From: Magnetovibrio blakemorei
Lineage (GTDB): Bacteria > Pseudomonadota > Alphaproteobacteria > Rhodospirillales > Magnetovibrionaceae
Assembly: GCF_001746755.1 (NCBI RefSeq)
Contig: NZ_MCGG01000017.1
Coordinates: 62,001-126,000, forward strand
Direction: 5' to 3'
Length of the DNA stretch: 64,000 nucleotides
The notes below the pieces were generated by a model. The model was not told the DNA's origin, ran no database searches, and saw only the letters and a program-made list of their open reading frames with translations. Both the position numbers and the translations under genes were made by a program. Within the stretch, counting starts at the first letter, position 1. Each line of letters opens with the position of its first letter. Below, piece by piece: positions 20,927 through 31,392 of this stretch.

Positions 20927-23341
20927 CTAATGGGTGAGCACTTCGTTGTGATCCTCATCGCTGGAACTGGCCGCTACAGCGGTGTCCACATCGGTTTCCG
21001 ACCACTCAATGGGGGTCAGTTTTGAAACCAAAGCGTGTTCAAGAACCTGCTCAACACGTGAAACCGGAATGATCTCCATGCCCTTTTTCACATTGTCGGG
21101 AATTTCGGCCAGATCCTTTTCGTTGTCGGCCGGGATCAGAACCGTCTTGATTCCCGAACGCAACGCTGCCAGCAGTTTTTCCTTCAACCCGCCGATGGGC
21201 AACACCCGCCCACGCAGGGTGATTTCACCGGTCATGGCAATGTCCTTGCGCACAGCGATTCCGGTCATAACCGACACGATCGACGTGACCATTCCAACGC
21301 CCGCGCTGGGGCCGTCTTTGGGCGTCGCCCCTTCCGGGACGTGAACGTGAATGTCTTTTTTGTGGAACAACGGCGGCAAAATGCCAAACGTGGTGGCTTG
21401 TGATTGCACGTAAGACTTCGCCGCTTGGATGGATTCCGTCATCACATCACCCAACTTACCGGTGATGGTCATGCGACCTTTGCCGTGCATCATCAAGGCT
21501 TCGATCTGCAAAATCTCACCACCCACTTCAGTCCAGGCCAAGCCCGTGGTGATGCCAACTTTGTCTTCTTCTTCCAATTCGCCATAGCGGAAGCGTTTCA
21601 CGCCGGAATATTTTTCCAGATTGCGTGACGTCACCTTGATGTGATCGATGCTCGGATCCATCAAAATTTCCTTGGTCGCTTTACGCGCCAATTTAGCGAT
21701 TTCACGTTCCAAGCTGCGCACACCGGCTTCGCGGGTGTAATAGCGGATCAAATCGCGCAGGGCACCATCGGAAATGCTCCACTCGCTTTCTTTCAGCCCG
21801 TGCGCTTCAACTTGTTTGCGAATCAGATGACCTTTGGCGATTTCGACCTTTTCGTCTTCGGTATAACCCGACAGACGAATGACCTCCATACGGTCCAACA
21901 GCGGCCCCGGCATATTCATGGTGTTGGCCGTGGTCACGAACATCACATCGGACAAGTCGTAATCGACTTCCAGGTAATGGTCGTTAAAGGTGGCGTTTTG
22001 TTCCGGATCGAGAACCTCCAACAGGGCAGACGCCGGATCGCCACGCCAATCCGCGCCCATTTTGTCGATTTCATCCAACAAGAACAGCGGGTTTGAGACC
22101 TTGGCTTTTTTCATCCCCTGCACGACCTTGCCGGGCATGGAACCGATGTAGGTACGGCGATGACCGCGAATCTCGGATTCATCACGCACCCCGCCCAACG
22201 ACATGCGCACAAACTTGCGCCCCGTGGACCGCGCAATGGACTTGCCCAGCGACGTTTTACCGACACCGGGAGGGCCCACCAAGCACAAGATCGGGCCTTT
22301 GAGCTTTTTGGTGCGGGTCTGAACGGCAAGATATTCAAGGATGCGTTCTTTGACCTTTTCCAAGCCATAGTGGTCGGCGTCGAGCACTGCCAACGCTTCC
22401 TTCAAGTCCTTTTTCACCGGGGATTTTTTCTTCCACGGAATTCCCAGCATCCAATCCAGATAATTGCGCACCACCGTGGCTTCCGCCGACATGGGGCTCA
22501 TGGATTTAAGTTTTTTGAACTCGCCCAAGCATTTTTCGCGGGCTTCCTTGGACAAGCGGGTCTTTTGGATCCGCTCTTCCAGCTCGGCGTTTTCGTCCTT
22601 GCCCTCTTCACCTTCGCCCAATTCCTTCTGAATGGCCTTGAGCTGTTCGTTCAAGTAGTACTCGCGCTGGGTTTTTTCCATCTGCCGCTTGACCCGCGAA
22701 CGGATTTTCTTTTCCACCTGAAGAACGCCGATTTCGCCTTCCATATAGGAATAGACGCGTTCCAGGCGTTCATGGGTGGTTTTGATTTCCAGCAATTCCT
22801 GCTTTTCAGAAATCTTCAACGCCAAGTGAGACGCGACCGTGTCAGCCAATTTGGCGGCGTCTTCAATCTGATTGATCGACACCAAGGCTTCGGGCGGAAT
22901 TTTCTTGTTGAGTTTGATGTATTGCTCAAATTCCGTAACCACGGAGCGGGACAGGGCCTCAAGCTCGTGCTCGTCACCATCGTTTTCGGCAATGTATTCG
23001 ACTTCGGCTTGGAAAAAATCGGTCTTGTCGCCGTATTTCAAAATCCGTGCGCGACGCCCGCCTTCCACCAACACCTTCACGGTGCCGTCGGGCAGCTTCA
23101 GCAGTTGCAAAACGGTGGATACGGTGCCGACCGAATAGATGTCTTCGGGCTGCGGCTCATCTTGAGCGGCGCTCTTTTGCGCCACCAACAAGATTTGCTT
23201 GTCTTCGCGCATCACGTCTTCCAGCGCGCGCACCGACTTTTCACGGCCCACGAACAGAGGCACGATCATATGCGGAAACACCACAATATCACGCAGTGGC
23301 AGGACGGGCAGCAATTCGCCGGGGGAAGAAATATCGCTCAT
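20927..23341 (-). CDS. lon: ATP-dependent protease Lon
   Basis: Cytoplasmic AAA+ serine protease that removes damaged and regulatory proteins, 804 residues. The N-terminal substrate-binding domain starts [20 protein letters not shown] near residue 11. The Walker A motif [13 protein letters not shown] lies near 357 and Walker B in [10 protein letters not shown] near 418. The proteolytic Ser is in [12 protein letters not shown] near 680 with the Lys of the dyad about 43 residues later. A heat-shock-like promoter lies upstream and a terminator downstream, so the gene appears to be a single unit. Confidence 0.97.
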   Translation of the reverse strand: MSDISSPGELLPVLPLRDIVVFPHMIVPLFVGREKSVRALEDVMREDKQILLVAQKSAAQDEPQPEDIYSVGTVSTVLQLLKLPDGTVKVLVEGGRRARILKYGDKTDFFQAEVEYIAENDGDEHELEALSRSVVTEFEQYIKLNKKIPPEALVSINQIEDAAKLADTVASHLALKISEKQELLEIKTTHERLERVYSYMEGEIGVLQVEKKIRSRVKRQMEKTQREYYLNEQLKAIQKELGEGEEGKDENAELEERIQKTRLSKEAREKCLGEFKKLKSMSPMSAEATVVRNYLDWMLGIPWKKKSPVKKDLKEALAVLDADHYGLEKVKERILEYLAVQTRTKKLKGPILCLVGPPGVGKTSLGKSIARSTGRKFVRMSLGGVRDESEIRGHRRTYIGSMPGKVVQGMKKAKVSNPLFLLDEIDKMGADWRGDPASALLEVLDPEQNATFNDHYLEVDYDLSDVMFVTTANTMNMPGPLLDRMEVIRLSGYTEDEKVEIAKGHLIRKQVEAHGLKESEWSISDGALRDLIRYYTREAGVRSLEREIAKLARKATKEILMDPSIDHIKVTSRNLEKYSGVKRFRYGELEEEDKVGITTGLAWTEVGGEILQIEALMMHGKGRMTITGKLGDVMTESIQAAKSYVQSQATTFGILPPLFHKKDIHVHVPEGATPKDGPSAGVGMVTSIVSVMTGIAVRKDIAMTGEITLRGRVLPIGGLKEKLLAALRSGIKTVLIPADNEKDLAEIPDNVKKGMEIIPVSRVEQVLEHALVSKLTPIEWSETDVDTAVAASSSDEDHNEVLTH

Positions 23342-23420
23342 ATCGACACGAAGTCCTTATGAAAAAGTTTGTTTTGCCTAGCCTTCTCGTGAGTGGGCCA
23401 GCTTTGGGGTTCTTATGTGA

Positions 23421-23451
23421 AAAGATGGCCCCCTTTTGCCACCTCTTCAAG
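23421..23451 (-). promoter_or_regulatory. Candidate heat-shock (RpoH-type) promoter for lon
   Basis: On the minus strand CTTGAA (23446-23451) is followed after 17 bases by CCATCTTT (23421-23428), close to the heat-shock consensus CTTGAA-N-CCCCATTTA and about 80 bases before the lon start. lon is a typical RpoH target. Not tested beyond inspection. Confidence 0.5.
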
Positions 23452-23514
23452 TGTCCACGGCATATTTATTGCTCAAATGTGGGGATAAACACCGAATAAG
23501 GAGCAAAACCAGGG

Positions 23515-23558
23515 CAAAAAAGATCAGACCGCCGGACTTTTGAGCGTCCGGCGGTCTG
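23515..23558 (-). terminator. Terminator after clpX
   Basis: Perfect 13-bp stem CAGACCGCCGGAC/GTCCGGCGGTCTG with an eight-base loop, followed on the minus strand by ATCTTTTTTG. It lies about 43 bases after the clpX stop. Confidence 0.9.
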
Positions 23559-23600
23559 AAAACAGGCCTTAAAGGTAAGATTTGAGGGTGAAACGGGTGC

Positions 23601-24866
23601 CTAAGCGCTCGATTCCACTTCTTCGGAGCGTTCAGCGTAGATAAACAACGGTTTTGCGCCTTCCGCGACCACTTCCCGATTGATCACAACCTCCTCGACA
23701 CCGTCAAGGCTGGGCAGATCAAACATGGTTTCCAGCAAAATGGCTTCCATGATCGAGCGCAGACCACGCGCACCGGTTTTACGTTCGACGGCCCGCTTGG
23801 CGATGTGCAGCAATGCGCCTTCGGTGAAGGTCAACTGTACGTCTTCCATTTCGAACAACAACTGGTATTGCTTCACCAGCGCGTTTTTCGGCTCCGTCAG
23901 GATGGTGATCAAGGCGGCTTCGTCCAGGTCTTCCAACGTCGCCAACACCGGCACACGACCGACAAATTCGGGGATCAGGCCGAACTTCAGCAAATCTTCC
24001 GGTTCCAGTTCACGCAACACTTCGCCAACGCCACGGGCATCCGGCGACTTCACATCGGCACCAAAGCCGATGGACGAGCCTTTCCCGCGCGAAGCGATGA
24101 TCTTGTCCAAACCGGCGAACGCGCCGCCGCAGATGAACAAAATATTGGTGGTGTCGACCTGCAGGAATTCTTGCTGCGGATGCTTGCGCCCGCCTTGGGG
24201 CGGCACGGAGGCAACGGTGCCTTCCATGATCTTCAACAAGGCTTGCTGCACGCCTTCACCCGACACGTCGCGGGTGATGGACGGGTTGTCCGACTTGCGG
24301 CTGATTTTGTCCACTTCGTCGATGTACACAATGCCGCGCTGAGCGCGCTCAACATTGTAATCCGCCGATTGCAGCAGCTTCAAAATGATGTTTTCCACGT
24401 CTTCGCCCACGTAACCCGCTTCGGTCAACGTGGTGGCGTCAGCCATGGTGAACGGCACATCGATGATGCGCGCCAAGGTCTGCGCCAGCAACGTCTTGCC
24501 GCAACCGGTCGGGCCCAACAGCAAAATGTTGGACTTCGCCAATTCGACGTCGTTGTTTTTGGCAGTGTGGCTCAAACGCTTGTAGTGATTGTGCACCGCC
24601 ACGGACAAGACCCGCTTGGCATGGCTTTGGCCAATCACGTAATCGTTCAAGACGTCGCAAATTTCTTGGGGAGTGGGCACGCCCTCACCGGATTTCACGA
24701 GTGAGCTTTTGTGCTCCTCGCGAATGATATCCATGCACAGCTCAACGCACTCATCGCAGATAAAGACCGTCGGGCCCGCAATCAGCTTGCGGACCTCATG
24801 CTGGCTTTTGCCGCAAAAAGAGCAGTAAAGCGTGTTCTTGGTATCGCCACTACTGGACTTGCTCAT
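23601..24866 (-). CDS. clpX: ATP-dependent Clp protease, unfoldase subunit ClpX
   Basis: AAA+ unfoldase that recognises tagged substrates and feeds them to ClpP, 421 residues. The N-terminal zinc-binding domain shows [11 protein letters not shown] near residue 12 and [10 protein letters not shown] near 36. The Walker A motif [14 protein letters not shown] lies near 117 and Walker B in [10 protein letters not shown] near 182. The IGF-type loop contacting ClpP is represented by the FGADV neighbourhood near 270. It has its own upstream space of 391 bp, separate from clpP, and its own terminator. Confidence 0.97.
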   Translation of the reverse strand: MSKSSSGDTKNTLYCSFCGKSQHEVRKLIAGPTVFICDECVELCMDIIREEHKSSLVKSGEGVPTPQEICDVLNDYVIGQSHAKRVLSVAVHNHYKRLSHTAKNNDVELAKSNILLLGPTGCGKTLLAQTLARIIDVPFTMADATTLTEAGYVGEDVENIILKLLQSADYNVERAQRGIVYIDEVDKISRKSDNPSITRDVSGEGVQQALLKIMEGTVASVPPQGGRKHPQQEFLQVDTTNILFICGGAFAGLDKIIASRGKGSSIGFGADVKSPDARGVGEVLRELEPEDLLKFGLIPEFVGRVPVLATLEDLDEAALITILTEPKNALVKQYQLLFEMEDVQLTFTEGALLHIAKRAVERKTGARGLRSIMEAILLETMFDLPSLDGVEEVVINREVVAEGAKPLFIYAERSEEVESSA

Positions 24867-24970
24867 GTGTTCTCCGTTCGTATTTTCCCCACCACATTTC
24901 GGGGCTGTGGCGCGGTTAGTTACACCATCTTAGCCACTGGGGAGGTGAAGGGACAATCCCCTTCTCATTT

Positions 24971-24992
24971 TTTTGCATCTGCAGGTGCAAAA
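24971..24992. promoter_or_regulatory. 22-bp palindrome upstream of clpX, possible operator
   Basis: TTTTGCATCTGCAGGTGCAAAA is a two-fold symmetric site with 20 of 22 positions matching. No T run follows it in either direction, so a terminator is unlikely. It lies about 105 bases upstream of the clpX start, where a dimeric regulator could act. The regulator is unknown. Confidence 0.45.
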
Positions 24993-25201
24993 ATCACAGC
25001 CTATAAAGCGGCGGGCAGACAGCCCTTCAACGTACTCACAGCCCGGTGAAAGGCCTCATTTTGCCTGCATTTACAATTCGTTATTCAAAAGCTTATGCAA
25101 CAACAAAGCACCCAAAAGCAGATGCACGACAGTCTCAAAATAGTCCGCAAACATTTGCCAAATTGTTAAGCGATTGCCTTAAATCACCTTAGAATTGATT
25201 T

Positions 25202-25249
25202 AAAAAAATCGCCCGGCGGCTCAATTGCGCACCGGGCGGTTCTTTTTTT
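25202..25249 (-). terminator. Terminator after clpP
   Basis: CGCCCGG/CCGGGCG stem with a loop of about 15 bases, flanked by T-rich runs on both strands, starting 9 bases after the clpP stop. Confidence 0.85.
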
Positions 25250-25257
25250 GGCGGCGC

Positions 25258-25908
25258 TCAATCTTTGGAATCGGCGCTGTCATCGTCCGTGTCGGGGCGT
25301 TTGGTCACGACTTCATCGATCAGACCGAAACTCTTGGCTTCTTCGGGGCTCAAGAACTTATCGCGTTCCATCGCGTGTTCGATGTCGTCCAGCTTTTGTC
25401 CGGTGTGGTGCACGTAGATGTCGTTCAGGCGGGCGCGCAACGAGAGGATTTCCCGGGCCTGAATTTCAATATCGGTGGCTTGGCCTTGGGTGCCGCCGGA
25501 CGGCTGATGGATCATCACCCGGGCGTTGGGCAAGGCATAGCGCATACCCTTTTCACCCGCCGCCAACAACAACGAGCCCATGGAGGCCGCTTGGCCGACG
25601 CACACCGTCGACACCTTGGGGCGGATGTATTGCATGGTGTCATAGATGGCCAAACCAGACGTCACCACGCCACCCGGCGAGTTGATGTAAAACGAGATGT
25701 CCTTGCTGGGGTTTTCGCTTTCCAAAAACAACAGCTGGGCGCAAATCAGGCTGGAGACATGGTCTTCGACCTGGCCGGTGAGAAAGATGATGCGTTCTTT
25801 CAAAAGCCGCGAATAGATGTCGTATGCCCGTTCGCCGCGGTTGGTGGTTTCCACAACCATCGGCACCAAGCTGTTCATGTAAAAATCAATGGGATCGCGA
25901 TCACGCAT
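25258..25908 (-). CDS. clpP: ATP-dependent Clp protease, proteolytic subunit ClpP
   Basis: Serine peptidase forming the 14-mer chamber used with ClpX, 216 residues. The catalytic Ser lies in [12 protein letters not shown] near residue 104, the His in [13 protein letters not shown] near 129 and the Asp near 178. The N-terminal part before [20 protein letters not shown] is a short propeptide. It follows tig in the usual tig-clpP-clpX-lon order, each gene separated by a hairpin. Confidence 0.97.
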   Translation of the reverse strand: MRDRDPIDFYMNSLVPMVVETTNRGERAYDIYSRLLKERIIFLTGQVEDHVSSLICAQLLFLESENPSKDISFYINSPGGVVTSGLAIYDTMQYIRPKVSTVCVGQAASMGSLLLAAGEKGMRYALPNARVMIHQPSGGTQGQATDIEIQAREILSLRARLNDIYVHHTGQKLDDIEHAMERDKFLSPEEAKSFGLIDEVVTKRPDTDDDSADSKD

Positions 25909-25966
25909 AGCCAGAACCAGTCCTTAAATAAATTTTCAGCAGCGGGGCAACAAGCCGGAATCGAAA

Positions 25967-25995
25967 CCCGCCCCCACACAGAGTATGGGGGCGGG
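25967..25995 (-). terminator. Terminator or processing hairpin between tig and clpP
   Basis: Perfect 10-bp stem CCCGCCCCCA/TGGGGGCGGG with a nine-base loop. On the minus strand it is followed only by GTTTCG, so termination may be partial, allowing some tig-clpP read-through. Confidence 0.65.
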
Positions 25996-26036
25996 AACCG
26001 AAAAGAAAAGGCCCAATTGGCATTTTTCGTGCGAAA

Positions 26037-27500
26037 TTAATCAGCTTTCTTAGCTGCGGCCTTCTTCGCCGGGGCTTTTTTAGCCGCTGGTTTTTTCGCA
26101 GCCGGCTTGTCATCAGCGTCTTTTGCAGCCGCTTTTTTCGCCGCAGGCTTTTTCGCTGCTGCTTTTTTAGCCGGTTTGGCAGGCTCATCGTCGTCTGCCA
26201 ACAATTCTTCAATGGACACGATTTTGTCCGTAACTTTGGCCAGTTCGAGAATGAAGTCGGTGACTTTTTCTTCGAACACCGGGCCGGACAACTGCTGCAT
26301 GGCTTCAGGATGTTCCTGATAGTACTTAAACACCATCTGCTCTTGACCCGGATAGTTTTGGGCTTCTTGCAAGATGGCCTTTTGCAGGTCGTCTTGGGTG
26401 ATTTGGATGTTGTTGACGCGTCCGATTTCGGCGAACAGCAGACCCAACTTAACGCGACGCACTGCAATGGAACGGAAATCCGTTTCACGCTCTTCGTCGC
26501 TCATATCTTCGACGTCCTGGCCGGCTTCTTTGGCCTGTTCGAAGGCTTTTTGAATGCTTTCGTATTCGGCTTCCACCAATCCAGCGGGAAGATCGAAGCT
26601 GTAAGCATCGTGCAAGGCATCCAGCAGAACGCGCTTGGTCTTTTGCTTGCTGATCTGGGTAAAGCCCTGGCTGTGCTGGTCACGAATGGCCGCTTTCAAC
26701 GCATCCAGGTTTTCCATGCCGGCTTTTTTGGCCAGTTCGTCGTCAATGGCGGACGGCGCGGATTCTTTCATTTCGTTGATTTTGACTTCAAACACAGCGT
26801 CTTTGCCGGCCAGGTTTTCCGCGCCGTATTCGTCGGGGAACTTCACTTTGACGTCAAGGGTTGCCCCCACATTTTGGCCAATCAATTGGTCTTCAAAGCC
26901 GGGGATGAAGCTGCCGGAACCCAGTTCCAGGTCATAGCCTTCGGCTTTGCCGCCAGGAAAGGCTTCGCCGTCCACTTTGCCCAAGAAGTCGATGTTCAAC
27001 ACATCGCCCGCTTTGGATTTACGGGCTTTGGCGACCGGGGTGGAGGTTTTGTAGCCTTCCGCCATGCGTTCCAAAGTTTTGACGACTTCGGTCTCATCGG
27101 TTTCTGCGTTCACGCGTTCGACGGAGATTTTGGAAAAATCACCCAACTCGATCACCGGCATGACGTCAACGGCCAAGGTGTATTCGAGATCCTTGCCTTC
27201 ATCAAAGCTGACGATTTCGATTTTCGGCTGCAGGGCGGGACGCAGCTCGTTGTCGCTCATGACCTTGGCGGAGGTCTCTTGAACGGTTTTATCAAGGGCT
27301 TCACCCATAATATTGGGGCCGTACTTTTTACGCAGCAGGCTGACGGGCACTTTGCCCTTGCGAAAGCCCGGCAATTGCACGGTCTTCGACAGCTCATTGA
27401 GACGGCTGGAAACCTGCTCTTCGAATTCGTTCGCCGGAACGACAATGGTGAATTCGCGGCTTAGGCCTTCATTTTTGGTTTCAGTAACCTGCATGGTCAA
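26037..27500 (-). CDS. tig: Trigger factor with a long Lys/Ala/Pro-rich tail
   Basis: Ribosome-associated chaperone and prolyl isomerase. The first part has the ribosome-binding signature GFRKGKVPVSLLRKKYG near residue 45, then the FKBP-type domain with VLNIDFLGKVDGEAFPGG near 165 and the C-terminal chaperone arms. At 487 residues it is about 50 longer than the usual 430-440. The excess is a tail from about 437 built of AAKK/PAKK-type repeats, resembling histone H1 or a nucleic-acid-binding tail. Its effect is unknown; it might strengthen contact with rRNA. Confidence 0.96.
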   Translation of the reverse strand: MTMQVTETKNEGLSREFTIVVPANEFEEQVSSRLNELSKTVQLPGFRKGKVPVSLLRKKYGPNIMGEALDKTVQETSAKVMSDNELRPALQPKIEIVSFDEGKDLEYTLAVDVMPVIELGDFSKISVERVNAETDETEVVKTLERMAEGYKTSTPVAKARKSKAGDVLNIDFLGKVDGEAFPGGKAEGYDLELGSGSFIPGFEDQLIGQNVGATLDVKVKFPDEYGAENLAGKDAVFEVKINEMKESAPSAIDDELAKKAGMENLDALKAAIRDQHSQGFTQISKQKTKRVLLDALHDAYSFDLPAGLVEAEYESIQKAFEQAKEAGQDVEDMSDEERETDFRSIAVRRVKLGLLFAEIGRVNNIQITQDDLQKAILQEAQNYPGQEQMVFKYYQEHPEAMQQLSGPVFEEKVTDFILELAKVTDKIVSIEELLADDDEPAKPAKKAAAKKPAAKKAAAKDADDKPAAKKPAAKKAPAKKAAAKKAD

Positions 27501-27618
27501 CTCTCTATTTTAAAGTCATTAGGGCATTAAAATTTTCGGGGCACCTGCCGTTGTTATGATCAAAACGACTAGCGCCCGGCTCAATCTCAAGCGAAAACCG
27601 GGGTTTCAGCAACTCAGG

Positions 27619-27705
<87 letters not shown>

Positions 27706-27804
27706 CGAGCGTCCCGGTGTTCGAACGTGGCGCGCACTTTATACAAATCGGCCCCCCTGTCAACGGTACCTATCACAAGGACGTGTCAAAGAAAACGCCC
27801 GACT

Positions 27805-29403
27805 TTAGCCCAGCATCTCGTCCAGCCAATCCAATACGGCGGGCAACTCGTCGATGATGTCTTCGGCAATCAGCCCCGGACCGAAAGCGCTGGCGGCTTC
27901 GCCATGCAGCCAGGCGGCCCCATTGGCGGCTTCAAACGCAGGCATACCTTGGGCCAGCAAAGCCCCGATCAGCCCCGCCAAAACATCGCCTGCGCCCGCC
28001 GTCGCCAAGGTTCTGGGCGCATTGGTGGTCACCGCAGTGCGACCATCTGGCGCAGCGACAACCGTGTCGGGACCTTTAAACAGCACAACCGCGCCGGAGC
28101 GCTTGGCGGCTTCTAAAGTGATGCCGATTTTGCTGTGTTTGGTGCGCGTGCCGCCCCTGGCATAGCGACGCGCCAAGTCCGGAAACAGACGTTGGAACTC
28201 TCCGCCATGGGGCGTCAGGACGGTGGCAACCAACCCGCCCAGCATCTTCGCCTCAGCTTTAAGAGCCTTGAACAAAACATCCGGGTCCTTTTGAAACACC
28301 GACAAAGCATCGGCGTCCAACACGCAGCGCTTGCCCGCGTTGATGGCTGCCAAGGTGATCGCGCGGGTGGTTTTGCCCTGCCCCGCACCTAGGCCCGCCC
28401 CCGGCCCCATCACACAGGTGGTCTTGCGAGCATCACTGATGAGAGCAGAAAATCCCTTCACGCCTTTAAAGGACGGCGTCAAGGTGCCTGGATCAACACT
28501 GGCGGCATAAATGGGAAAGGCTTTTTCGGGAGCCGCCAAGCTCACCAATCCCGCACCGCCGCGCCGCGCCGCGCCCGCCACCAACCGCGCCGCGCCGGTC
28601 ATGGTTTCGCCCCCCAACACCACCACGTGACCGCGGGCAAACTTGTGGATGTCGGCATCATGGCGGGGGAAGGCCTCCCCCCACACGTTTATGTCGTTCA
28701 GGTGCGAAACAGGGCCCTGTCCGGCAACAATGGAATCTGAAATGCCAATATCGGCGACAACGATTTCGCCACACACGCCGCGCCCCGGCATCAAGGCGTG
28801 GGCCGGTTTGGGGCGACAAAATGTCACGGTTAAGTCGGCGTGGAAACAAATCGCCCCGCTCTGCTCGCCCAGCGCCCGTCCCGTATCGCCGCTCAAGCCG
28901 CTGGGAATGTCCACGGAAACGACGGCGGGGGCATTGTGTTGGGCTTGCGACACGGTCAGCAGTTCGGCGAGGATTTTGGCCGCCCCTTCTAACGGGCGCG
29001 CCAATCCGGTGCCGAACAACGCATCGACCACCAACAGATCATCGCCGTTTTCCAAACCCGCGATGACATCGAGTGCTGCCTCCAAGGGCTGCACTTTGGC
29101 CCGCCAGCGTTTGGCAAAAACAGCTGCGTCCCCCTGCCCCCCCCCTGGCAAATCCGCTTTTTCGCCCAAACCATAAACTGTGACCGGCCAGCCGGCTTTT
29201 TTCAGGTGCAACGCCGCCACATAGCCATCGCCGCCGTTGTTGCCAGGTCCCGCCAGCACAACCACGGCGCGTTTGTCCCAGCGCGCCAAAATTGCCTCGC
29301 CCACCGCATACCCGGCCGCTTGCATCAGGTCAAGGCCCGGGCGTCCGGCGTCAATAGCTGCCTTATCCGCTTTGCGCATTTGCGAAACACTTAAGATTTC
29401 CAT
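27805..29403 (-). CDS. nnr: Bifunctional NAD(P)HX epimerase and dehydratase
   Basis: Repairs hydrated NADH and NADPH: an N-terminal YjeF-type epimerase (residues 1 to about 220) joined to a C-terminal ribokinase-like ADP-dependent dehydratase. Seen are VVLAGPGNNGGDGYVAALHL near residue 52 in the epimerase and MGPGAGLG plus TAGAGDVLAGLIGALLAQG in the dehydratase, the latter with the catalytic GAGD motif. The start at 29403 is chosen for a GGGAGG site nine bases upstream; the frame is open to 29451. It gives 532 residues. Confidence 0.94.
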   Translation of the reverse strand: MEILSVSQMRKADKAAIDAGRPGLDLMQAAGYAVGEAILARWDKRAVVVLAGPGNNGGDGYVAALHLKKAGWPVTVYGLGEKADLPGGGQGDAAVFAKRWRAKVQPLEAALDVIAGLENGDDLLVVDALFGTGLARPLEGAAKILAELLTVSQAQHNAPAVVSVDIPSGLSGDTGRALGEQSGAICFHADLTVTFCRPKPAHALMPGRGVCGEIVVADIGISDSIVAGQGPVSHLNDINVWGEAFPRHDADIHKFARGHVVVLGGETMTGAARLVAGAARRGGAGLVSLAAPEKAFPIYAASVDPGTLTPSFKGVKGFSALISDARKTTCVMGPGAGLGAGQGKTTRAITLAAINAGKRCVLDADALSVFQKDPDVLFKALKAEAKMLGGLVATVLTPHGGEFQRLFPDLARRYARGGTRTKHSKIGITLEAAKRSGAVVLFKGPDTVVAAPDGRTAVTTNAPRTLATAGAGDVLAGLIGALLAQGMPAFEAANGAAWLHGEAASAFGPGLIAEDIIDELPAVLDWLDEMLG

Positions 29404-29588
29404 GGACGACGCCTCCCAATCCGAGAATGATGAACGTTCACATAAAAACAAGCCTATCGTATTTTAAGGCCAAGAGAAATGACCCATACCGTTCAGCAAG
29501 ATCCGTCAGGTCAGCGTGGACATCTCGACGGTGGCGCTTTAAACACAAGGACAGGGTTTTTCGCAGCATTTAAACATTGGCGAGTGAA

Positions 29589-30842
29589 ATGAAAGTCGTT
29601 GTCCTTGGCGCAGGCGTAATCGGCGTCACCAGCGCCTATGAGTTGGCCTCAGACGGCCATGACGTGACCGTTATCGAGCGGTGTGAAGGCGTTGCGTTGG
29701 AAACCAGCTTCGCCAACGGTGGACAGCTGTCCTCTGATCACGGCGAACCCTTGGCTGCCCCCGGCGTTGTTGCCAAAGCGCTTAAATGGCTGGGCCGCAC
29801 GGATGCGCCGCTTTTATTTCGGTTGCGCCTGGACCCGGCGCTGTGGTCGTGGACGCTGCAATTTTTGTCCAACAGCACAGAGCCTAAATTTTGGAAAAAC
29901 GCCGAACGTGTTTTGCGCCTCGCGCTGTATTCCCGCGAACGCATGCGCGAAACCCTTAAACATGAAACCTTGGCCTTTGACCACCAGTCCAAGGGCATCC
30001 TCAACGTCTACCAAAAACCGCGTGAGCTTGACCACGCCCTGGAAAATGTCCGCGGCCTCAAAGAACTGGGGTCCGAGCAGCGCGTGCTGGACCGCAAGGG
30101 CTGCGTCGCCCTTGAACCGGCTTTGGGGCACTCGACCCTCTTGATCGCGGGCGGCATTTTCACACCGCGCGACGAAAGCGGCGATTGTTATGCATTCACC
30201 AAGGCCTTGGCGGAACGTTGTGAGCGTCGCGGCGTCAGCTTTCGTTTCAACACCACTGTCCAAGGCTTTCACAAAGAGGGCTGGCGGGTGACATCCGTCG
30301 AAACCTCTCAAGGCCCCATTGAGGCCGATGTGTTCGTCATAGCCTTGGGCAGCCACAGCAAGACCTTGCTCAAAGGCCTGGATTTGAATGTGCCGATTTA
30401 CCCGGCCAAAGGTTATTCAATGACCGCCCCGGTGGCTGATGACGCCATGGCCCCCAACACCTCCATCACCAGCCAAGCGCACAAGTTGGTGTTTTCGCGC
30501 ATGGGCGGCAAGCTGCGGGTGGCGGGCATGCTGGAATTTAACGGTTTTGATTCCGTCCTTGACGAAAAACGCGCCCGCTTGGTCACAACCAACGCCTTGC
30601 AGTTGTTCCCCCGCGCCATCGAAATGAATCAGGCCGAATATTGGACCGGATTGCGCCCGATGACCCCCGACAGCGTACCGATCCTGGGACGGGGCAAACA
30701 AGAAAACCTGATCTTGAACACCGGACACGGGATGCTGGGCTGGACCATGGCCATGGGCTCGGCCCGGATCACCGCCGATTTGGTGGCCAGTCACGCCCCC
30801 GCCATCAATCTGGAAGGTTTGGGTTGGGAGCGTTTTTCCTAA
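29589..30842 (+). CDS. dadA: D-amino acid dehydrogenase, small-subunit type (DadA-like)
   Basis: FAD-dependent oxidase that deaminates D-amino acids to keto acids and passes electrons to the respiratory chain. 417 residues from ATG 29589; TTG 29577 is an in-frame alternative. The dinucleotide-binding motif VVVLGAGVIGVTSAYELA is at the N-terminus, followed by ETSFANGGQLS and, near the end, TGLRPMTPDSVPILG and NTGHGMLGWTMAMGSA, all typical of DadA. It is a lone plus-strand gene before the CopD-like gene. Confidence 0.88.
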   Translation: MKVVVLGAGVIGVTSAYELASDGHDVTVIERCEGVALETSFANGGQLSSDHGEPLAAPGVVAKALKWLGRTDAPLLFRLRLDPALWSWTLQFLSNSTEPKFWKNAERVLRLALYSRERMRETLKHETLAFDHQSKGILNVYQKPRELDHALENVRGLKELGSEQRVLDRKGCVALEPALGHSTLLIAGGIFTPRDESGDCYAFTKALAERCERRGVSFRFNTTVQGFHKEGWRVTSVETSQGPIEADVFVIALGSHSKTLLKGLDLNVPIYPAKGYSMTAPVADDAMAPNTSITSQAHKLVFSRMGGKLRVAGMLEFNGFDSVLDEKRARLVTTNALQLFPRAIEMNQAEYWTGLRPMTPDSVPILGRGKQENLILNTGHGMLGWTMAMGSARITADLVASHAPAINLEGLGWERFS

Positions 30843-30911
30843 GCTCTTTCAAGAGCAAGCCAACCACCTTACAATGATTCAAATGATTTCTGAACAACCG
30901 GGGAAAAGCTT

Positions 30912-31388
30912 ATGGATTTGATCGAATTTTTGTTTCCCGTCACCAGCACCGCACATACCTTGGCGGCGGTCGTGTGGGTCGGCGGCATGTTCTTCGCCCA
31001 TATGGTGTTGCGCCCGTCGTTGATGGAAGTTGATCCCCCCGTCCGCTTAACCATTTGGCGCAGCGTATTTCCGCGCTTTTTTGCCTGGGTGTGGCTGAGC
31101 GTCGTTTTACTGCCCCTGACCGGCTACGCCATGGTGTTCGTCGACTTTGGCGGTTTCGCCGAAGCGGGTCGTCATGTTGAGGTCATGCATGCGCTGGGCT
31201 GGGTGATGGTGGTGTTGTATGGTTTTTTGTTTTTGAGCCCCTTCGCAAAGTTTAAAGCCGAAGTCGATGCGCAAAACTGGCCTGGTGCCGCCGGGCATCT
31301 GGCCGTCATGCGCCGCATCGTCACCATCAACCTTATTTTGGGACTGTTGGTCATCATTGCCGGAGTATCGGGGCGTTTTTGGGGTTAA
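30912..31388 (+). CDS. CopD-family integral membrane protein
   Basis: 158 residues with four predicted membrane helices (about 10-32, 55-77, 88-108, 130-152). The first helix holds HTLAAVVWVGGMFFAHMVL, a His- and Trp-containing pattern typical of CopD-like and related small haem- or copper-associated membrane proteins. No substrate can be read from the sequence. The stop lies 4 bp before the start of the EF-hand/M23 gene, so the two are probably co-transcribed. Confidence 0.75.
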   Translation: MDLIEFLFPVTSTAHTLAAVVWVGGMFFAHMVLRPSLMEVDPPVRLTIWRSVFPRFFAWVWLSVVLLPLTGYAMVFVDFGGFAEAGRHVEVMHALGWVMVVLYGFLFLSPFAKFKAEVDAQNWPGAAGHLAVMRRIVTINLILGLLVIIAGVSGRFWG

Positions 31389-31392
31389 GGGC

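Larger units (their letters stand above)
24867..25257. other. Intergenic region between clpP and clpX
   Basis: 391 bases with no supported gene. It holds the clpP terminator at its far end, a 22-bp near-perfect palindrome at 24971-24992 and presumably the clpX promoter. The separate spacing means clpX is probably transcribed independently of clpP. The stretch 25000-25200 is AT-rich and otherwise featureless to inspection. Confidence 0.55.
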
